Origin: Streptomyces abyssalis
GTDB taxonomy: Bacteria; Actinomycetota; Actinomycetes; Streptomycetales; Streptomycetaceae
Length of the DNA: 64,000 nucleotides
NCBI RefSeq assembly: GCF_001751365.1
Contig: NZ_LJGT01000040.1
Coordinates: 410,779 to 474,778 of the forward strand
Reading direction: 5' to 3'
The notes beneath the pieces are model-generated. The model had not been told where the DNA came from, made no database searches, and saw only the letters and a program-made list of their open reading frames with translations. Made by a program: the position numbers and the translations under genes. Positions 8,699 to 19,834 of this stretch are shown piece by piece. How positions within the stretch are numbered: the stretch's first letter is position 1; each line of letters begins with the position of its first letter.

Positions 8699-9894
8699 GC
8701 ACGCACTCCTACTCCCTCAGCGGTTACGGGCCGCAGAAGAAGTCGGCGTGGGGGCGGCTCACCGCCCGGGACTCGGCGGTCTGGCGGCTGGACTGGATCA
8801 TGGTGTCGGCCGGCATCGCCCTCTCCGTCGTCGGCTCGCTCCTGGTCTGGTCGGCCACGCGCAACCGCACCGACCTCAACCACGGCGACCCGTACTACTT
8901 CGTGACGCGTCATGTGCTCAGCCTCCTCGTCGGACTGCTGCTGATGGCGGGCATGGTGTGGCTCGGCCACCGGAGGGTGCGCGGCGCCGTGCCGTTCCTC
9001 TACGGCGCCTCGGTGCTGCTCGCGCTCCTCGTGCTCACGCCGCTGGGCGCGACCATCAACGGGCAGCGGGCCTGGCTCCACCTCGGTGGCGGCTTCTCGC
9101 TGCAGCCCGCCGAGTTCATCAAGATCACCGTGATCCTCGGGATGGCGATGCTGCTGTCCGCGCGCGTGGACGCGGGGGACCGGGAGCATCCCGACCACCG
9201 CACCGTGGTCCAGGCCCTGGGCATGGCGGCGGCGCCGATCGTGATCATCATGCTGATGCCCGACCTCGGCTCCGTGATGGTCATGGTGATAATCGTCCTC
9301 GGAGTGCTGCTCGCCTCCGGCGCCTCGAACCGGTGGATCGTCGGGCTGTGCACGGCGGGTGCGGGCGGTGCCGTACTGGTGTGGGCGCTCGGTCTGCTCG
9401 ACGACTACCAGATCGCCCGCTTCGCTGCCTTCGCCAACCCCGCGCTCGACCCGTCCGGTGTCGGCTACAACACCAACCAGGCGCGGATCGCCATCGGTTC
9501 GGGCGGGTTGACCGGCAAGGGGCTCTTCGAGGGCTTCCAGACCACCGGCCAGTTCGTCCCCGAGCAGCAGACCGACTTCGTCTTCACGGTCGCCGGTGAG
9601 GAACTGGGCTTTCTGGGCGGCGGGTTGATCATCTTCCTGCTGGGTGTCGTGATCTGGCGTGCCTGCCGCATCGCCCGCGAGTCCTCCGAGCTCTACAGCA
9701 CGGTCGTCGCCGCCGGTGTGATCGCCTGGTTCGCCTTCCAGTCGTTCGAGAACATCGGCATGACGCTGGGCATCATGCCCGTCGCCGGGCTTCCGCTGCC
9801 GTTCGTGTCCTACGGCGGTACGTCGATGTTCGCGGTGTGGATCGCACTGGGCCTGCTGCAGTCGATCAGAGTGCAGCGTCCCGTCTCCGCGTAG
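8695..9894 (+). CDS. rodA: SEDS glycosyltransferase RodA/FtsW family
   Basis: A SEDS peptidoglycan polymerase paired with the preceding class B PBP. The 399-residue protein has about ten hydrophobic helices and the family signatures AWLHLGGGFSLQPAEFIKI, YQIARFAAFANP, FVPEQQTDFVFTVAGEELGF and PFVSYGGTSM. The ATG overlaps the pbp2 stop (ATGA). In S. coelicolor the gene at this position is known as sfr. It is the last gene of the mre operon; a 125-bp gap with a possible -10 TACGCT near 9965 precedes the next gene. Confidence 0.94.
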   Translation: MSTHSYSLSGYGPQKKSAWGRLTARDSAVWRLDWIMVSAGIALSVVGSLLVWSATRNRTDLNHGDPYYFVTRHVLSLLVGLLLMAGMVWLGHRRVRGAVPFLYGASVLLALLVLTPLGATINGQRAWLHLGGGFSLQPAEFIKITVILGMAMLLSARVDAGDREHPDHRTVVQALGMAAAPIVIIMLMPDLGSVMVMVIIVLGVLLASGASNRWIVGLCTAGAGGAVLVWALGLLDDYQIARFAAFANPALDPSGVGYNTNQARIAIGSGGLTGKGLFEGFQTTGQFVPEQQTDFVFTVAGEELGFLGGGLIIFLLGVVIWRACRIARESSELYSTVVAAGVIAWFAFQSFENIGMTLGIMPVAGLPLPFVSYGGTSMFAVWIALGLLQSIRVQRPVSA

Positions 9895-10019
9895 CCGTGG
9901 CTCCGTGACCAGGTGCGGGCGCCTGCCGTACGAGGCATGCGTCCGGCCGGGTCCGAGCCCGCGTTACGCTGAATGGTCACCCGCACCGCGATTGCGCCCC
10001 GATCCGAGGAACCCACCCC

Positions 10020-11945
<1,926 letters not shown>

Positions 11946-12021
11946 GGCATGAGGGAAGGTTGTCCGGGCAGCGGTGTGTCCGAGGGTGAACCGGAAGGGG
12001 CGTTCCGGCGTCTCCGCGGGT

Positions 12022-13401
12022 GTGAGTGATTCCCAGCCCGGACACGACTCGGACCGCGCACGTTCCGCGGAATCCGCAGCAGATCCTCAGGTCGCGCCAG
12101 CGGTCTCCCTGGTGAAGGCCGGCCGGCCCGCCGGTGGGCCCGCTCCGGCCGCCGGCGAAGCCGAGTTCGCCTTCGAGGGGTACCTGGCGCGGGCGGTACG
12201 GATGCCCGTGCGGATCGTGACGCTGCTGCTGGTCCTGCCCGTACGGATGGCCTGGGACGCCCTCACCGTCTGCGGGCGGGCGCTGAGGCGGACCTTGTGG
12301 GTGCCGTTCGCCCGGGTGACGGGCCGGGCGGCGGGCCGGCTGTGGCACCGGGTCCTCGCGCCGGTCCTCTTCGCGCTGTTCGTGTGGCCGTGGGTCGCGC
12401 TGTGGCGGTACGTACTCGTGCCGGCGGGCCGTGGCCTCGGGTGGCTGGGGAAGACCACTGGGGCGGGCGTCGCCTGGGTGGCGCGGAGTTTGTGGACCGG
12501 CGCGGCCTGGCTCGGGAGGAGCCTGGTCCTCGTGCCGCTGGGTCTGCTGTACCGGTACGTGCTCACCCCGGTGGGACACGGACTGGCGGCCGCGGCACGG
12601 GCGTTGGGCGCGGGGCTCGCGTGGCTCGGCGGGAACCTGGTCGTCGTGCCGCTGGGTCTGCTGTACCGGTACGTGCTCACCCCCGTGGGGCACGGGGTGC
12701 TGGCCGTGATGCTCGCGCTCGGGGCCGGGCTCGGGTGGCTGTGGCGGTGGGTGGTCATGGCGCCGTGCGGACTTCTGTACCGGTACGTGCTGACACCGGT
12801 CGGGCGCGGGCTGGTCGCCGTGGTACTCGGGACCGGTGCCGGGCTGGGATGGCTGTGGCGGAACCTGGTGGTGGCGCCGTGCCGGTTCGTCCACCGCCGG
12901 CTGCTCAAGCCGACGGGACGCGGTGTGGCCGTCGTCGCGCGCGAGGTCGCGGACGCCTTCGTCCATGCCTGGCGGGTGGCCGGACGCGTATCGCGGGCTG
13001 TCTTCCGGTTCCTCGGCCGTGTGCTGCGCTTCCTCTTCGCCGATCCCGCCGTGTGGATGTGGCGGAACGTCGTGAGGCCGGTGGGCCGTGGCCTGCGGGA
13101 CGGGGTGTGGCGGCCGGCCGCGCACGCGGTGCGTGAGGCCGGGCGCAGCGTGCGTGCCGCCCTCGCCGCCGCCCGTGCCTCGGTACGGGAGACGCGCGCG
13201 GAGCTCCGCCGGGCGCTGTTCGGCGGGCCGCCCGCCGGGAGCCCCGCGCCGGAGCCCGCGGCGGAGCCGCCCGTACCGGATCGGCGGGCGCTGTCCGGCG
13301 GCGGGCGCGTACCCTGGGTCGCAGGATCACCGCACAACAGCACGACGACGCCAGGCACATTCGGCTCGAAGCGCGACGATGCGGACTTCCGCACCCTTTG
13401 A
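12022..13401 (+). CDS. tandem-repeat membrane-associated protein, unknown function
   Basis: A 459-residue protein I do not recognise beyond its conserved location in Streptomyces. After a Pro/Ala-rich N-terminus (~55 residues) comes a long amphipathic or hydrophobic region rich in Leu, Val, Trp and Arg, built on a repeated unit with the core LLYRYVLTPVGxGL. Four copies have an exact 114-bp spacing (see the repeat entry) and flanking segments such as LWRYVLVPAGRGL and MWRNVVRPVGRGL look like diverged copies. The C-terminal ~100 residues are Arg/Ala- then Pro-rich. The start is uncertain: GTG 12022 (VSDSQPG) or GTG 11974. It sits between two radical-SAM-related genes on the same strand. Confidence 0.6.
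   Translation: MSDSQPGHDSDRARSAESAADPQVAPAVSLVKAGRPAGGPAPAAGEAEFAFEGYLARAVRMPVRIVTLLLVLPVRMAWDALTVCGRALRRTLWVPFARVTGRAAGRLWHRVLAPVLFALFVWPWVALWRYVLVPAGRGLGWLGKTTGAGVAWVARSLWTGAAWLGRSLVLVPLGLLYRYVLTPVGHGLAAAARALGAGLAWLGGNLVVVPLGLLYRYVLTPVGHGVLAVMLALGAGLGWLWRWVVMAPCGLLYRYVLTPVGRGLVAVVLGTGAGLGWLWRNLVVAPCRFVHRRLLKPTGRGVAVVAREVADAFVHAWRVAGRVSRAVFRFLGRVLRFLFADPAVWMWRNVVRPVGRGLRDGVWRPAAHAVREAGRSVRAALAAARASVRETRAELRRALFGGPPAGSPAPEPAAEPPVPDRRALSGGGRVPWVAGSPHNSTTTPGTFGSKRDDADFRTL
12532..12987 (+). repeat. four tandem 114-bp (38-residue) coding repeats
   Basis: Units begin at 12532, 12646, 12760 and 12874, each exactly 114 bp apart and in frame. Units 1 and 2 share a nearly identical 40-50 nt core encoding VPLGLLYRYVLTPVGHG; unit 3 reads APCGLLYRYVLTPVGRG; unit 4 has diverged to APCRFVHRRLLKPTGRG. 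The even spacing points to tandem duplication followed by divergence from the 3' end. Confidence 0.85.
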
Positions 13402-13585
13402 AGCACTGCGGTGCCGTGGGCACCGTCCGCAGGCACCGCAGCAGCAACCGAAGAGCGCAGCTGAACTGCACGTACAACAGCCACAGCAGAGCAGCACAGC
13501 AGCAGGACCTGCATCCGTACGTACGCGGAGGGCGGCCGCTTCCCCACGCGCTGCCGCCCCGCATCAGGCACTGAGGAGAGAACCA

Positions 13586-14386
13586 CTGGGCAAGCGACAG
13601 CCCGAAGGCCCGCCGCCCGCACCCGCCGTTCAGCGTGTGCGACTGCGATACACCAAGCGCGGCCGCCTCCGGTTCACCAGTCATCGAGACTTCCAGCGCG
13701 CTTTCGAGAGAGCGCTGCGCAGGGCGGGGGTGCCCATGGCGTACTCGGCCGGCTTCAGCCCCCACCCGAAGGTCTCCTACGCCAATGCCGCACCCACCGG
13801 CACCGGCAGTGAGGCCGAGTATCTGGAGATCGCCGTCGTGGAGCGGTGTGATCCCGGGGAGCTGCGTTCGCGGCTCGACGAGTCCATGCCGCCCGGTCTC
13901 GACATCGTCGAGGCGGTCGAGGCCTGTACGTCCGACTTCACCGACCGGCTGGAGGCCTCCGAGTGGGAGCTCCGGCTCGACGGGGTCACCCCGGCGGAGG
14001 CCGGACGGGCCGTCGCGGCGTTCCTCGCGGCGGAGTCGGTGGAGGTGGAACGGCAGACCAAGAAGGGCCTGCGCACCTTCGACGCACGGGCGGCCGTCAC
14101 GTCACTGACCTCAGCGGAAGCGGAGCCCGGAGCAGGGGCCGATGGTCGCGGGCAGGAACCCTGTGCGATACTGCGCCTGGTGGTACGGCACTTGACACCT
14201 GCCGTACGACCCGACGACGTCCTGTCCGGCCTCCGAGCTACGGCCGACCTGGCGCCGCCGGTCCCCGCAGCGGTGACCAGGCTGGCGCAGGGGCCGCTCG
14301 ATGAGGAGACCGGCACGGTGACCGACCCGTTGGCGCCCGACCGCGACGCACCCCTCGTCGCGACGGCGCCGGGCGGCAGCGCGTAG
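13586..14386 (+). CDS. TIGR03936 radical SAM-associated (DUF2344) protein
   Basis: Cytosolic protein of 266 residues matching the DUF2344/TIGR03936 family: VRLRYTKRGRLRFTSHRDFQRAFERALRRAGVPMAYSAGF is the signature stretch (shown in part: RYTKRGRLRFTSHRDFQR). It normally accompanies the TIGR03960 radical SAM enzyme. The conserved Streptomyces N-terminus begins with GKRQPEG, and here the codon before it is CTG at 13586, preceded at 5 bp by the strong ribosome binding site GAGGAGAG (13573-13580). No ATG, GTG or TTG lies at that point, so I infer CTG initiation; the longer frame back to 13088 overlaps the previous gene and is not protein-like. Confidence 0.8.
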   Translation: MGKRQPEGPPPAPAVQRVRLRYTKRGRLRFTSHRDFQRAFERALRRAGVPMAYSAGFSPHPKVSYANAAPTGTGSEAEYLEIAVVERCDPGELRSRLDESMPPGLDIVEAVEACTSDFTDRLEASEWELRLDGVTPAEAGRAVAAFLAAESVEVERQTKKGLRTFDARAAVTSLTSAEAEPGAGADGRGQEPCAILRLVVRHLTPAVRPDDVLSGLRATADLAPPVPAAVTRLAQGPLDEETGTVTDPLAPDRDAPLVATAPGGSA

Positions 14387-14655
14387 GCCGAGGGCCTGGA
14401 GGATCAGCGTTGAAAGCGCCACCGCCGATGCAGGCACCAGGGAGCCACCCGGGTCCGTGTCGAGCCAGGCAGGCGCAGTGACCAGAAGACTTTTGCCGTA
14501 GCCGGGCCGTCTGTACGGAAGACAGACCGGAACCGGCGAGTGAGACAGAAGCTCCCGTGTGGCGCCCACGCCCCGGAGCACGGCCCGCCCGGAGCGTGGC
14601 CGTGATCGTGAAGATGAGGCGCGGCGCCCGGGAGCGTGACGGGAGAAACGCCCGC

Positions 14656-17600
14656 ATGCTCGAACCGAACAACGAAAATGAAAGCGCAGCCGTGGAGTCC
14701 GCCGAGAACGCGGTGAACGCGGAGGACGTGCAGGACACGCAGGACGCGCAGCACACCGGCACCGCGGAGCCGCAGCAGCCGCAGGCCCACGCGCCGGACG
14801 AGACCGGGGCACCGGCCCGGGCGCCGGAGCAGGAGCCTGAGAAGGAGGGCCCGGAGGCCGGCTCCGCCTCTCCCAGCGACACCCTCCCGCCGCGGCGCCG
14901 CCGCGCGGCGAGCCGTCCGGCGGGCCCGCCGGCCCAGCCGTCGGCGGTTCCCGAGGTGATCGCGGCGAGCGACGTGTCCGTCTCCGCCGGCGCCGCCGCG
15001 GCCTCGGATTCCGGAGAAGCAGCAGGCCGGACGAGTGGGTCCGGCTCTGGCGACGCCTCCGTGGAGGCTGCCGGGGCCCCCGACGCCCCTGCCCCGGTCT
15101 CCGCGCCTCCCCGGCGCCGGGCCACCCGCAGGGCCAGTGCTCCCGCGGGCACCCCGAGTGTGAGCGAGCCCGCGACCGCCGAGCCGGAGCAGTCCGGTGC
15201 GGCCGCGGCGGTTCCGGACGTGACCGGTGCCGCAGACGCCACCGCTGCTGCCGGCTCCGCCTCCGAGGCGGTCGCCGATCCGGCACCCCCCGCGAGGTCG
15301 CGCCGCCGGGCCGCCGCTCCCGAGGGCGCTCCGGCCCCGGCGGCCGAGCAGTCCGCGGAGGCCGGTACGGGTGAGGAGTCCGCCCCGCCCGCACGGACAC
15401 GGCGCAGGACGACGCGCAAGGCGGTCTCCGCCGCGGAGAGCACCGCGGAGCAGCCCCGGCAGACGGAAGCCGGGTCCGGAGACGGGGACGTGGCCGGGGC
15501 CGAGTCCGGCTCCGAGTCCGCGGGTTCCGCGGGTGAGGACACCTCGGCGCCCGGACGTGCTTCGCGGCGCGGCTCGGCCCGTAAGGTCAGCGCGTCGGCG
15601 AAGACGTCGTCCAAGGGGGCCGGCGACGCAGAGGCCGCGGCAGGAGCAGACGCCGGGGCGGAAGCGGCGACAGCGGAACAGACCGGTGAATCCGGCGACG
15701 CCGGTTCCGGCGAGGCGGCCGAGACCGGCGCCCGTACGCGGCGCCGCACGGCTACGCGCAAGACCGCACGGTCCGCCTCCCGTGGGACGGACCAGCCGGA
15801 GACGGAGGCAGCGGAGGAGACCGCCGCCCCGCGCAAGCAGTCCAGGAGCAAGCAGTCCGCGGGCAAGCAGACCGAGGACGGGCAGGCCGAGGACAGGGAG
15901 TTCACCGGCAAGAAGGCTCAGCCGCCGGTGGCCCTCTTCCAGGCGCCGGTGTTCACGGAACCGGCGTTCCAGACCCCGCAGAGCGCTGCCGCCGCTGCCG
16001 CCGCCGGAGCGGCGGCCGAGGAGGCCGACGAGCTGGAGGAGGACGAGGAGGAGGCCCCGGCCGCCTCCGGCCGTCCGCGCGGCCGCCGCCGTGGCGGTGA
16101 CTCCTCCGCGGACGGCCGCCGGGAAGCGGAAGGCGCTGCCGCGACCGAGGAGGGCGCGGACGCCGACGAGGAGCAGGCAGAGTCCGGTCAGGACGGCGAG
16201 GCCGAAGACGGCCAGGAGGAGCGTCCCGCTCGCCGCCGTCGCCGTGGCGGACGGCGGCGCCGCCGGGGCGAGAGCCCCGACTCCACCGACGAGGCCGCCG
16301 CGGAGGGCGGTGCCGGAGCCCGCGAGGGCAAGGACCAGCGCAAGCAGCGCGAGGACGCCGGCGGTGGCGACGAGGAGTCCGCCGAAGCGGACGAGACCGA
16401 TGAGGAAGGCGAGGAGACCCGGGGCGGCGGAGGTTCCGGAGGCTCCTCCAGCAGCTCCCGTCGCCGTCGCCGTCGCCGTCGGCGCGGCGGTGACAGCGGC
16501 GATGCCGGTTCCGCCGGTGAGGGTGAGGAGGGCGACCCGGAGCGTACGGTCGTCAAGATCCGCGAGCCGCGCAAGCGCAAGGAAGAGCCCGTCGACGAGG
16601 TGCAGGCGATCAAGGGATCGACGCGCCTGGAGGCGAAGAAGCAGCGCCGGCGCGAGGGCCGCGAGCAGGGCCGTCGCCGGGTGCCGATCATCACCGAGGC
16701 CGAGTTCCTGGCCCGCCGCGAGGCCGTCAAGCGGGAGATGATCGTCCGGCAGAGCGGCGAGCGTACGCAGATCGGCGTGCTGGAGGACGACGTGCTCGTG
16801 GAGCACTTCGTCAACAAGGAGCAGTCCACGTCGTACGTCGGCAACGTCTACCTCGGCAAGGTGCAGAACGTGCTGCCGTCGATGGAGGCCGCGTTCGTCG
16901 ACATCGGAAAGGGCCGCAACGCCGTCCTGTACGCGGGCGAGGTCAACTTCGAGTCGCTGGGGATGGCCAACGGTCCCCGCCGCATCGAGACCGCGCTCAA
17001 GTCCGGTCAGTCGGTGCTGGTGCAGGTCACCAAGGACCCGATGGGCCACAAGGGCGCCCGTCTGACCAGCCAGGTCTCGCTGCCCGGCCGCTACCTGGTC
17101 TACGTCCCCGAGGGTTCGATGACCGGCATCAGCCGGAAGCTGCCGGACACCGAGCGTTCGCGCCTGAAGCAGATCCTGAAGAAGGTCGTGCCGGAGGACG
17201 CGGGCGTGATCGTCCGTACGGCCGCCGAGGGTGCCAGCGAGGACGAACTGCGCCGCGACGTCGAGCGGTTGCAGGCACAGTGGGAGGACATCCAGCGCAA
17301 GTCGCAGAAGGGCAACGCCCCGACGCTGCTCTACGGCGAGCCGGACATGACCGTGCGCGTCGTGCGCGACATCTTCAACGAGGACTTCTCCAAGGTCATC
17401 GTCAGCGGCGACGAGGCGTGGGAGACCATCCACGGCTACGTCTCGCATGTGGCGCCTGACCTGGCCGAGCGGCTGCAGAAGTGGACGTCGGACGTGGACG
17501 TGTTCGCCACGTACCGCATCGACGAGCAGCTGATGAAGGCGCTGGACCGCAAGGTGTGGCTGCCGAGCGGCGGTTCGCTGGTGATCGACCGTACGGAGGC

Positions 17601-19380
17601 GATGGTTGTCGTCGACGTCAACACCGGCAAGTTCACCGGCCAGGGCGGCAACCTTGAGGAGACGGTCACCAGGAACAACCTGGAGGCGGCCGAGGAGATC
17701 GTGCGCCAGCTGCGGCTGCGCGACCTCGGCGGCATCATCGTGATCGACTTCATCGACATGGTGCTGGAGTCCAACCGGGACCTGGTGCTGCGGCGCTTGC
17801 TGGAGTGCCTGGGCAGGGACCGTACGAAGCACCAGGTGGCCGAGGTGACGTCGCTGGGGCTCGTGCAGATGACGCGGAAGCGGGTCGGGCAGGGGCTCCT
17901 GGAGTCCTTCTCCGAGGCGTGCGTGCACTGCAACGGTCGCGGTGTCCTCGTACACATGGAGCAGCCGGCAGCCGGCGGCGGCAAGAAGGGCAAGAAGCGG
18001 GGCAGCAAGGGCGGCAGTGCCGCGCAGCAGCCCCAGGCGGAGACCAAGGACGAGAGCAAGGCCGCGTCCGAGGCCAAGGCTCCGGTGGAAGCCGGGTCCG
18101 TGTCCGTACCGGAGGCGGAGTCCGGAGCGGCCGAGGCGGAGGCCGGCGGCGCGAAGGCTGCGAAGACCGCGAAGGGCACCAGGGGCGCCAAGGGCACCAG
18201 GGCTTCGCGTTCCGAGGAGTTCACGCCGGACGAGGAGCTGTACGGATCGGTGGCGGAGGCGGAGTCCTCGGCCACATCCGGACGCGGTCGCACCCGGCGG
18301 AGGGGCAGCCGGAAGGCGACCGCACCGCAGGGAGCGCCACAGTCGGCCTCAGCGCCCCAGGCGGCACCGGAGCAGGGTGAACCCTCGCCCGAGCCCGCGG
18401 AGCAGGCGAGTACGGAGGGCGGGAAACCCGCGCAGCCGAGAGCGGCGAGTTCGCGGTCCGGGCCCGGCTCCGGGTCCGGCTCCGACGAGGCGAGCACCCC
18501 GAAGGGGGCCACCGGCCCGGGAAACGGCCGCAGCCGCTCGCGGGAAGGCTCCGAAGCTGGTGGCGAGGCCGCCGGTGACGTGAGCGACGCGGGCGGCGTG
18601 CAGCAGGACGACGCCGGTCAGGCAGGCACGGGCTCGGGTACGGGTCAGGGCACGTCCACGGGCACGCAGGCGGAGGCGGAGCGCCCCGCGCGCACCCGCC
18701 GCCGTACGACGCGCAAGGTATCGGCCCCCGCGGGGTCGCCGCCCGCTTCGGAAGAGGCCGTGGTCACGGTCGTGGCGCCCAGGCCGGACGGGCAGTCCGG
18801 GGAGGAAGGGCCGTCCGGGCAGCCGGGGCAGCCCGCCGCCGAGGTGGCGCCCGAGCAGCCGTCCGCCACGGAGGCAGCTCCTCCCGCACGGCCTCGTCGC
18901 CGGGTCAGCCGCAGCGTCTCGGCTCCGGCGGGATCTCCGCAGGCCTCGGACGACGCCGGTGCGATCGTGCTGTCCGTCCCCGAGCGCCCGGCCGCACCAC
19001 CGCAGCCGGCTGCCGAGGCGGCTCCGGAAGCAGCCGCTCCGGAGGCGGCTCCTCCGGCACGTGCCCGTCGCCGGGTCACCCGTAGCGTCTCCGCTCCGGC
19101 GGGTCCGCCGCCGGGGACGGACGGCGCAGGCGCGGCGTCCTCGGAGTCCTCGGAGTCCTCCGCGCCGGGTCCGGGGTCCGCGGACGCCGGAGACGGTGAC
19201 GGCTCGGCCGCCGGCGGGCCGGCCGCGAAGAAGTCCGCCGCGAAGAAGACGGCGGCCAGGAAGTCGGCTGCGAAGAAGACCACGGCAACGGCCGCGAAGA
19301 AGTCGGCCACGTCCAAGAAGACGGCTGCGGCCGAGCAGGACGCACCGTCCTCCGTGTCCGCACCCGCCGAGCAGGAGTGA
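14656..19380 (+). CDS. rne: ribonuclease E/G family endoribonuclease, very long form
   Basis: RNase E/G starts mRNA decay and matures rRNA and tRNA. The catalytic core is central: S1 domain from ~residue 728 (STSYVGNVYLGKVQNV), metal-binding Asp987 (VVVDVNTGKFTGQ) and Asp1031 (IVIDFIDM), and zinc-link Cys1089 and Cys1092 (CVHCNGRG). The spacings 44 and 58 match E. coli D303/D346/C404 almost exactly. About 690 residues precede the core and 470 follow it, both acidic/Ala-rich and studded with basic RRR-SAPAG repeats, giving 1574 residues. ATG 14656 is chosen because GGGAGA precedes it by 9 nt. The antisense reading frame is only a composition shadow. Confidence 0.93.
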   Translation: MLEPNNENESAAVESAENAVNAEDVQDTQDAQHTGTAEPQQPQAHAPDETGAPARAPEQEPEKEGPEAGSASPSDTLPPRRRRAASRPAGPPAQPSAVPEVIAASDVSVSAGAAAASDSGEAAGRTSGSGSGDASVEAAGAPDAPAPVSAPPRRRATRRASAPAGTPSVSEPATAEPEQSGAAAAVPDVTGAADATAAAGSASEAVADPAPPARSRRRAAAPEGAPAPAAEQSAEAGTGEESAPPARTRRRTTRKAVSAAESTAEQPRQTEAGSGDGDVAGAESGSESAGSAGEDTSAPGRASRRGSARKVSASAKTSSKGAGDAEAAAGADAGAEAATAEQTGESGDAGSGEAAETGARTRRRTATRKTARSASRGTDQPETEAAEETAAPRKQSRSKQSAGKQTEDGQAEDREFTGKKAQPPVALFQAPVFTEPAFQTPQSAAAAAAAGAAAEEADELEEDEEEAPAASGRPRGRRRGGDSSADGRREAEGAAATEEGADADEEQAESGQDGEAEDGQEERPARRRRRGGRRRRRGESPDSTDEAAAEGGAGAREGKDQRKQREDAGGGDEESAEADETDEEGEETRGGGGSGGSSSSSRRRRRRRRRGGDSGDAGSAGEGEEGDPERTVVKIREPRKRKEEPVDEVQAIKGSTRLEAKKQRRREGREQGRRRVPIITEAEFLARREAVKREMIVRQSGERTQIGVLEDDVLVEHFVNKEQSTSYVGNVYLGKVQNVLPSMEAAFVDIGKGRNAVLYAGEVNFESLGMANGPRRIETALKSGQSVLVQVTKDPMGHKGARLTSQVSLPGRYLVYVPEGSMTGISRKLPDTERSRLKQILKKVVPEDAGVIVRTAAEGASEDELRRDVERLQAQWEDIQRKSQKGNAPTLLYGEPDMTVRVVRDIFNEDFSKVIVSGDEAWETIHGYVSHVAPDLAERLQKWTSDVDVFATYRIDEQLMKALDRKVWLPSGGSLVIDRTEAMVVVDVNTGKFTGQGGNLEETVTRNNLEAAEEIVRQLRLRDLGGIIVIDFIDMVLESNRDLVLRRLLECLGRDRTKHQVAEVTSLGLVQMTRKRVGQGLLESFSEACVHCNGRGVLVHMEQPAAGGGKKGKKRGSKGGSAAQQPQAETKDESKAASEAKAPVEAGSVSVPEAESGAAEAEAGGAKAAKTAKGTRGAKGTRASRSEEFTPDEELYGSVAEAESSATSGRGRTRRRGSRKATAPQGAPQSASAPQAAPEQGEPSPEPAEQASTEGGKPAQPRAASSRSGPGSGSGSDEASTPKGATGPGNGRSRSREGSEAGGEAAGDVSDAGGVQQDDAGQAGTGSGTGQGTSTGTQAEAERPARTRRRTTRKVSAPAGSPPASEEAVVTVVAPRPDGQSGEEGPSGQPGQPAAEVAPEQPSATEAAPPARPRRRVSRSVSAPAGSPQASDDAGAIVLSVPERPAAPPQPAAEAAPEAAAPEAAPPARARRRVTRSVSAPAGPPPGTDGAGAASSESSESSAPGPGSADAGDGDGSAAGGPAAKKSAAKKTAARKSAAKKTTATAAKKSATSKKTAAAEQDAPSSVSAPAEQE

Positions 19381-19405
19381 ACGGCGGCTCGTACGCCGCG
19401 CACCG

Positions 19406-19433
19406 CTCTCACGGCGAATGCACACCGTGAGAG
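19406..19433 (+). terminator. rne terminator hairpin 1
   Basis: A perfect 9-bp stem (CTCTCACGG with CCGTGAGAG) with a 10-nt loop, 26 nt after the rne stop. Confidence 0.7.
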
Positions 19434-19455
19434 TCCGGCCCGGGGCCTCCGGCCT

Positions 19456-19503
19456 CCGGCTGTGACACGGTCCGCGCACCATCGCGGATCGCGTCACAGC
19501 CGG
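19456..19503 (+). terminator. rne terminator hairpin 2
   Basis: A near-perfect long stem: CCGGCTGTGAC pairs with GTCACAGCCGG, and an inner CCGCG/CGCGG pair closes a CACCAT loop. Together with the hairpin 20 bp upstream it makes a tandem terminator. Confidence 0.65.
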
Positions 19504-19612
19504 GGGCTTTCCCCGTCAGGGGTCCCGGAGCCCGCCGTACGGGAGTCGTCCGTACGGGAGTTGCCGTCGTGGCGTCCGCCCCCGGCCGGCCCGCGGCGCC
19601 GCCCGCACCGGT

Positions 19613-19642
19613 TTGACCAGCGTGTGCGGCGCCCCGTAACCT
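19613..19642 (+). promoter_or_regulatory. rplU-rpmA promoter, HrdB type
   Basis: TTGACC (19613-19618) and TAACCT (19637-19642) are separated by 18 bp, close to the vegetative sigma factor consensus. Transcription would start near 19649. Confidence 0.6.
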
Positions 19643-19834
19643 TGACCGCTGGCGTGTCGATCGGGATGCGCCGCGCTCCTGAGCAACTCCCTCCCGCGGC
19701 GTCAGCCGGGGAGAGGCCGCTCAATCCACTCGGATCAGATCGTGGGGCCGGGCGGCGGTGTCCTCCACCGTCAGCCGGATTCGCGCCGGGCGGCTGGCGT
19801 CAGGGGCTCCGTGACGAGTGAGAGAGAGTTCCGC

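Larger units (their letters stand above)
19381..19834 (+). other. intergenic region rne-rplU
   Basis: 454 bp with no convincing gene. It holds two strong hairpins just after rne, a good housekeeping promoter at 19613-19642 and a leader of about 185 nt before the L21 start. I see no recognisable L21 leader fold. Confidence 0.7.

Noticed and set aside
13088..13585. N-terminal extension of the TIGR03936 gene
   Set aside because: Overlaps the previous gene for 314 bp and reads as Arg/Pro/Ser filler; the conserved protein starts at 13586.
14404..17955. 1183-codon antisense open frame over rne
   Set aside because: Leu/Gly/Arg-rich shadow of the Ala/Glu-rich RNase E arms; no start signals or domains.
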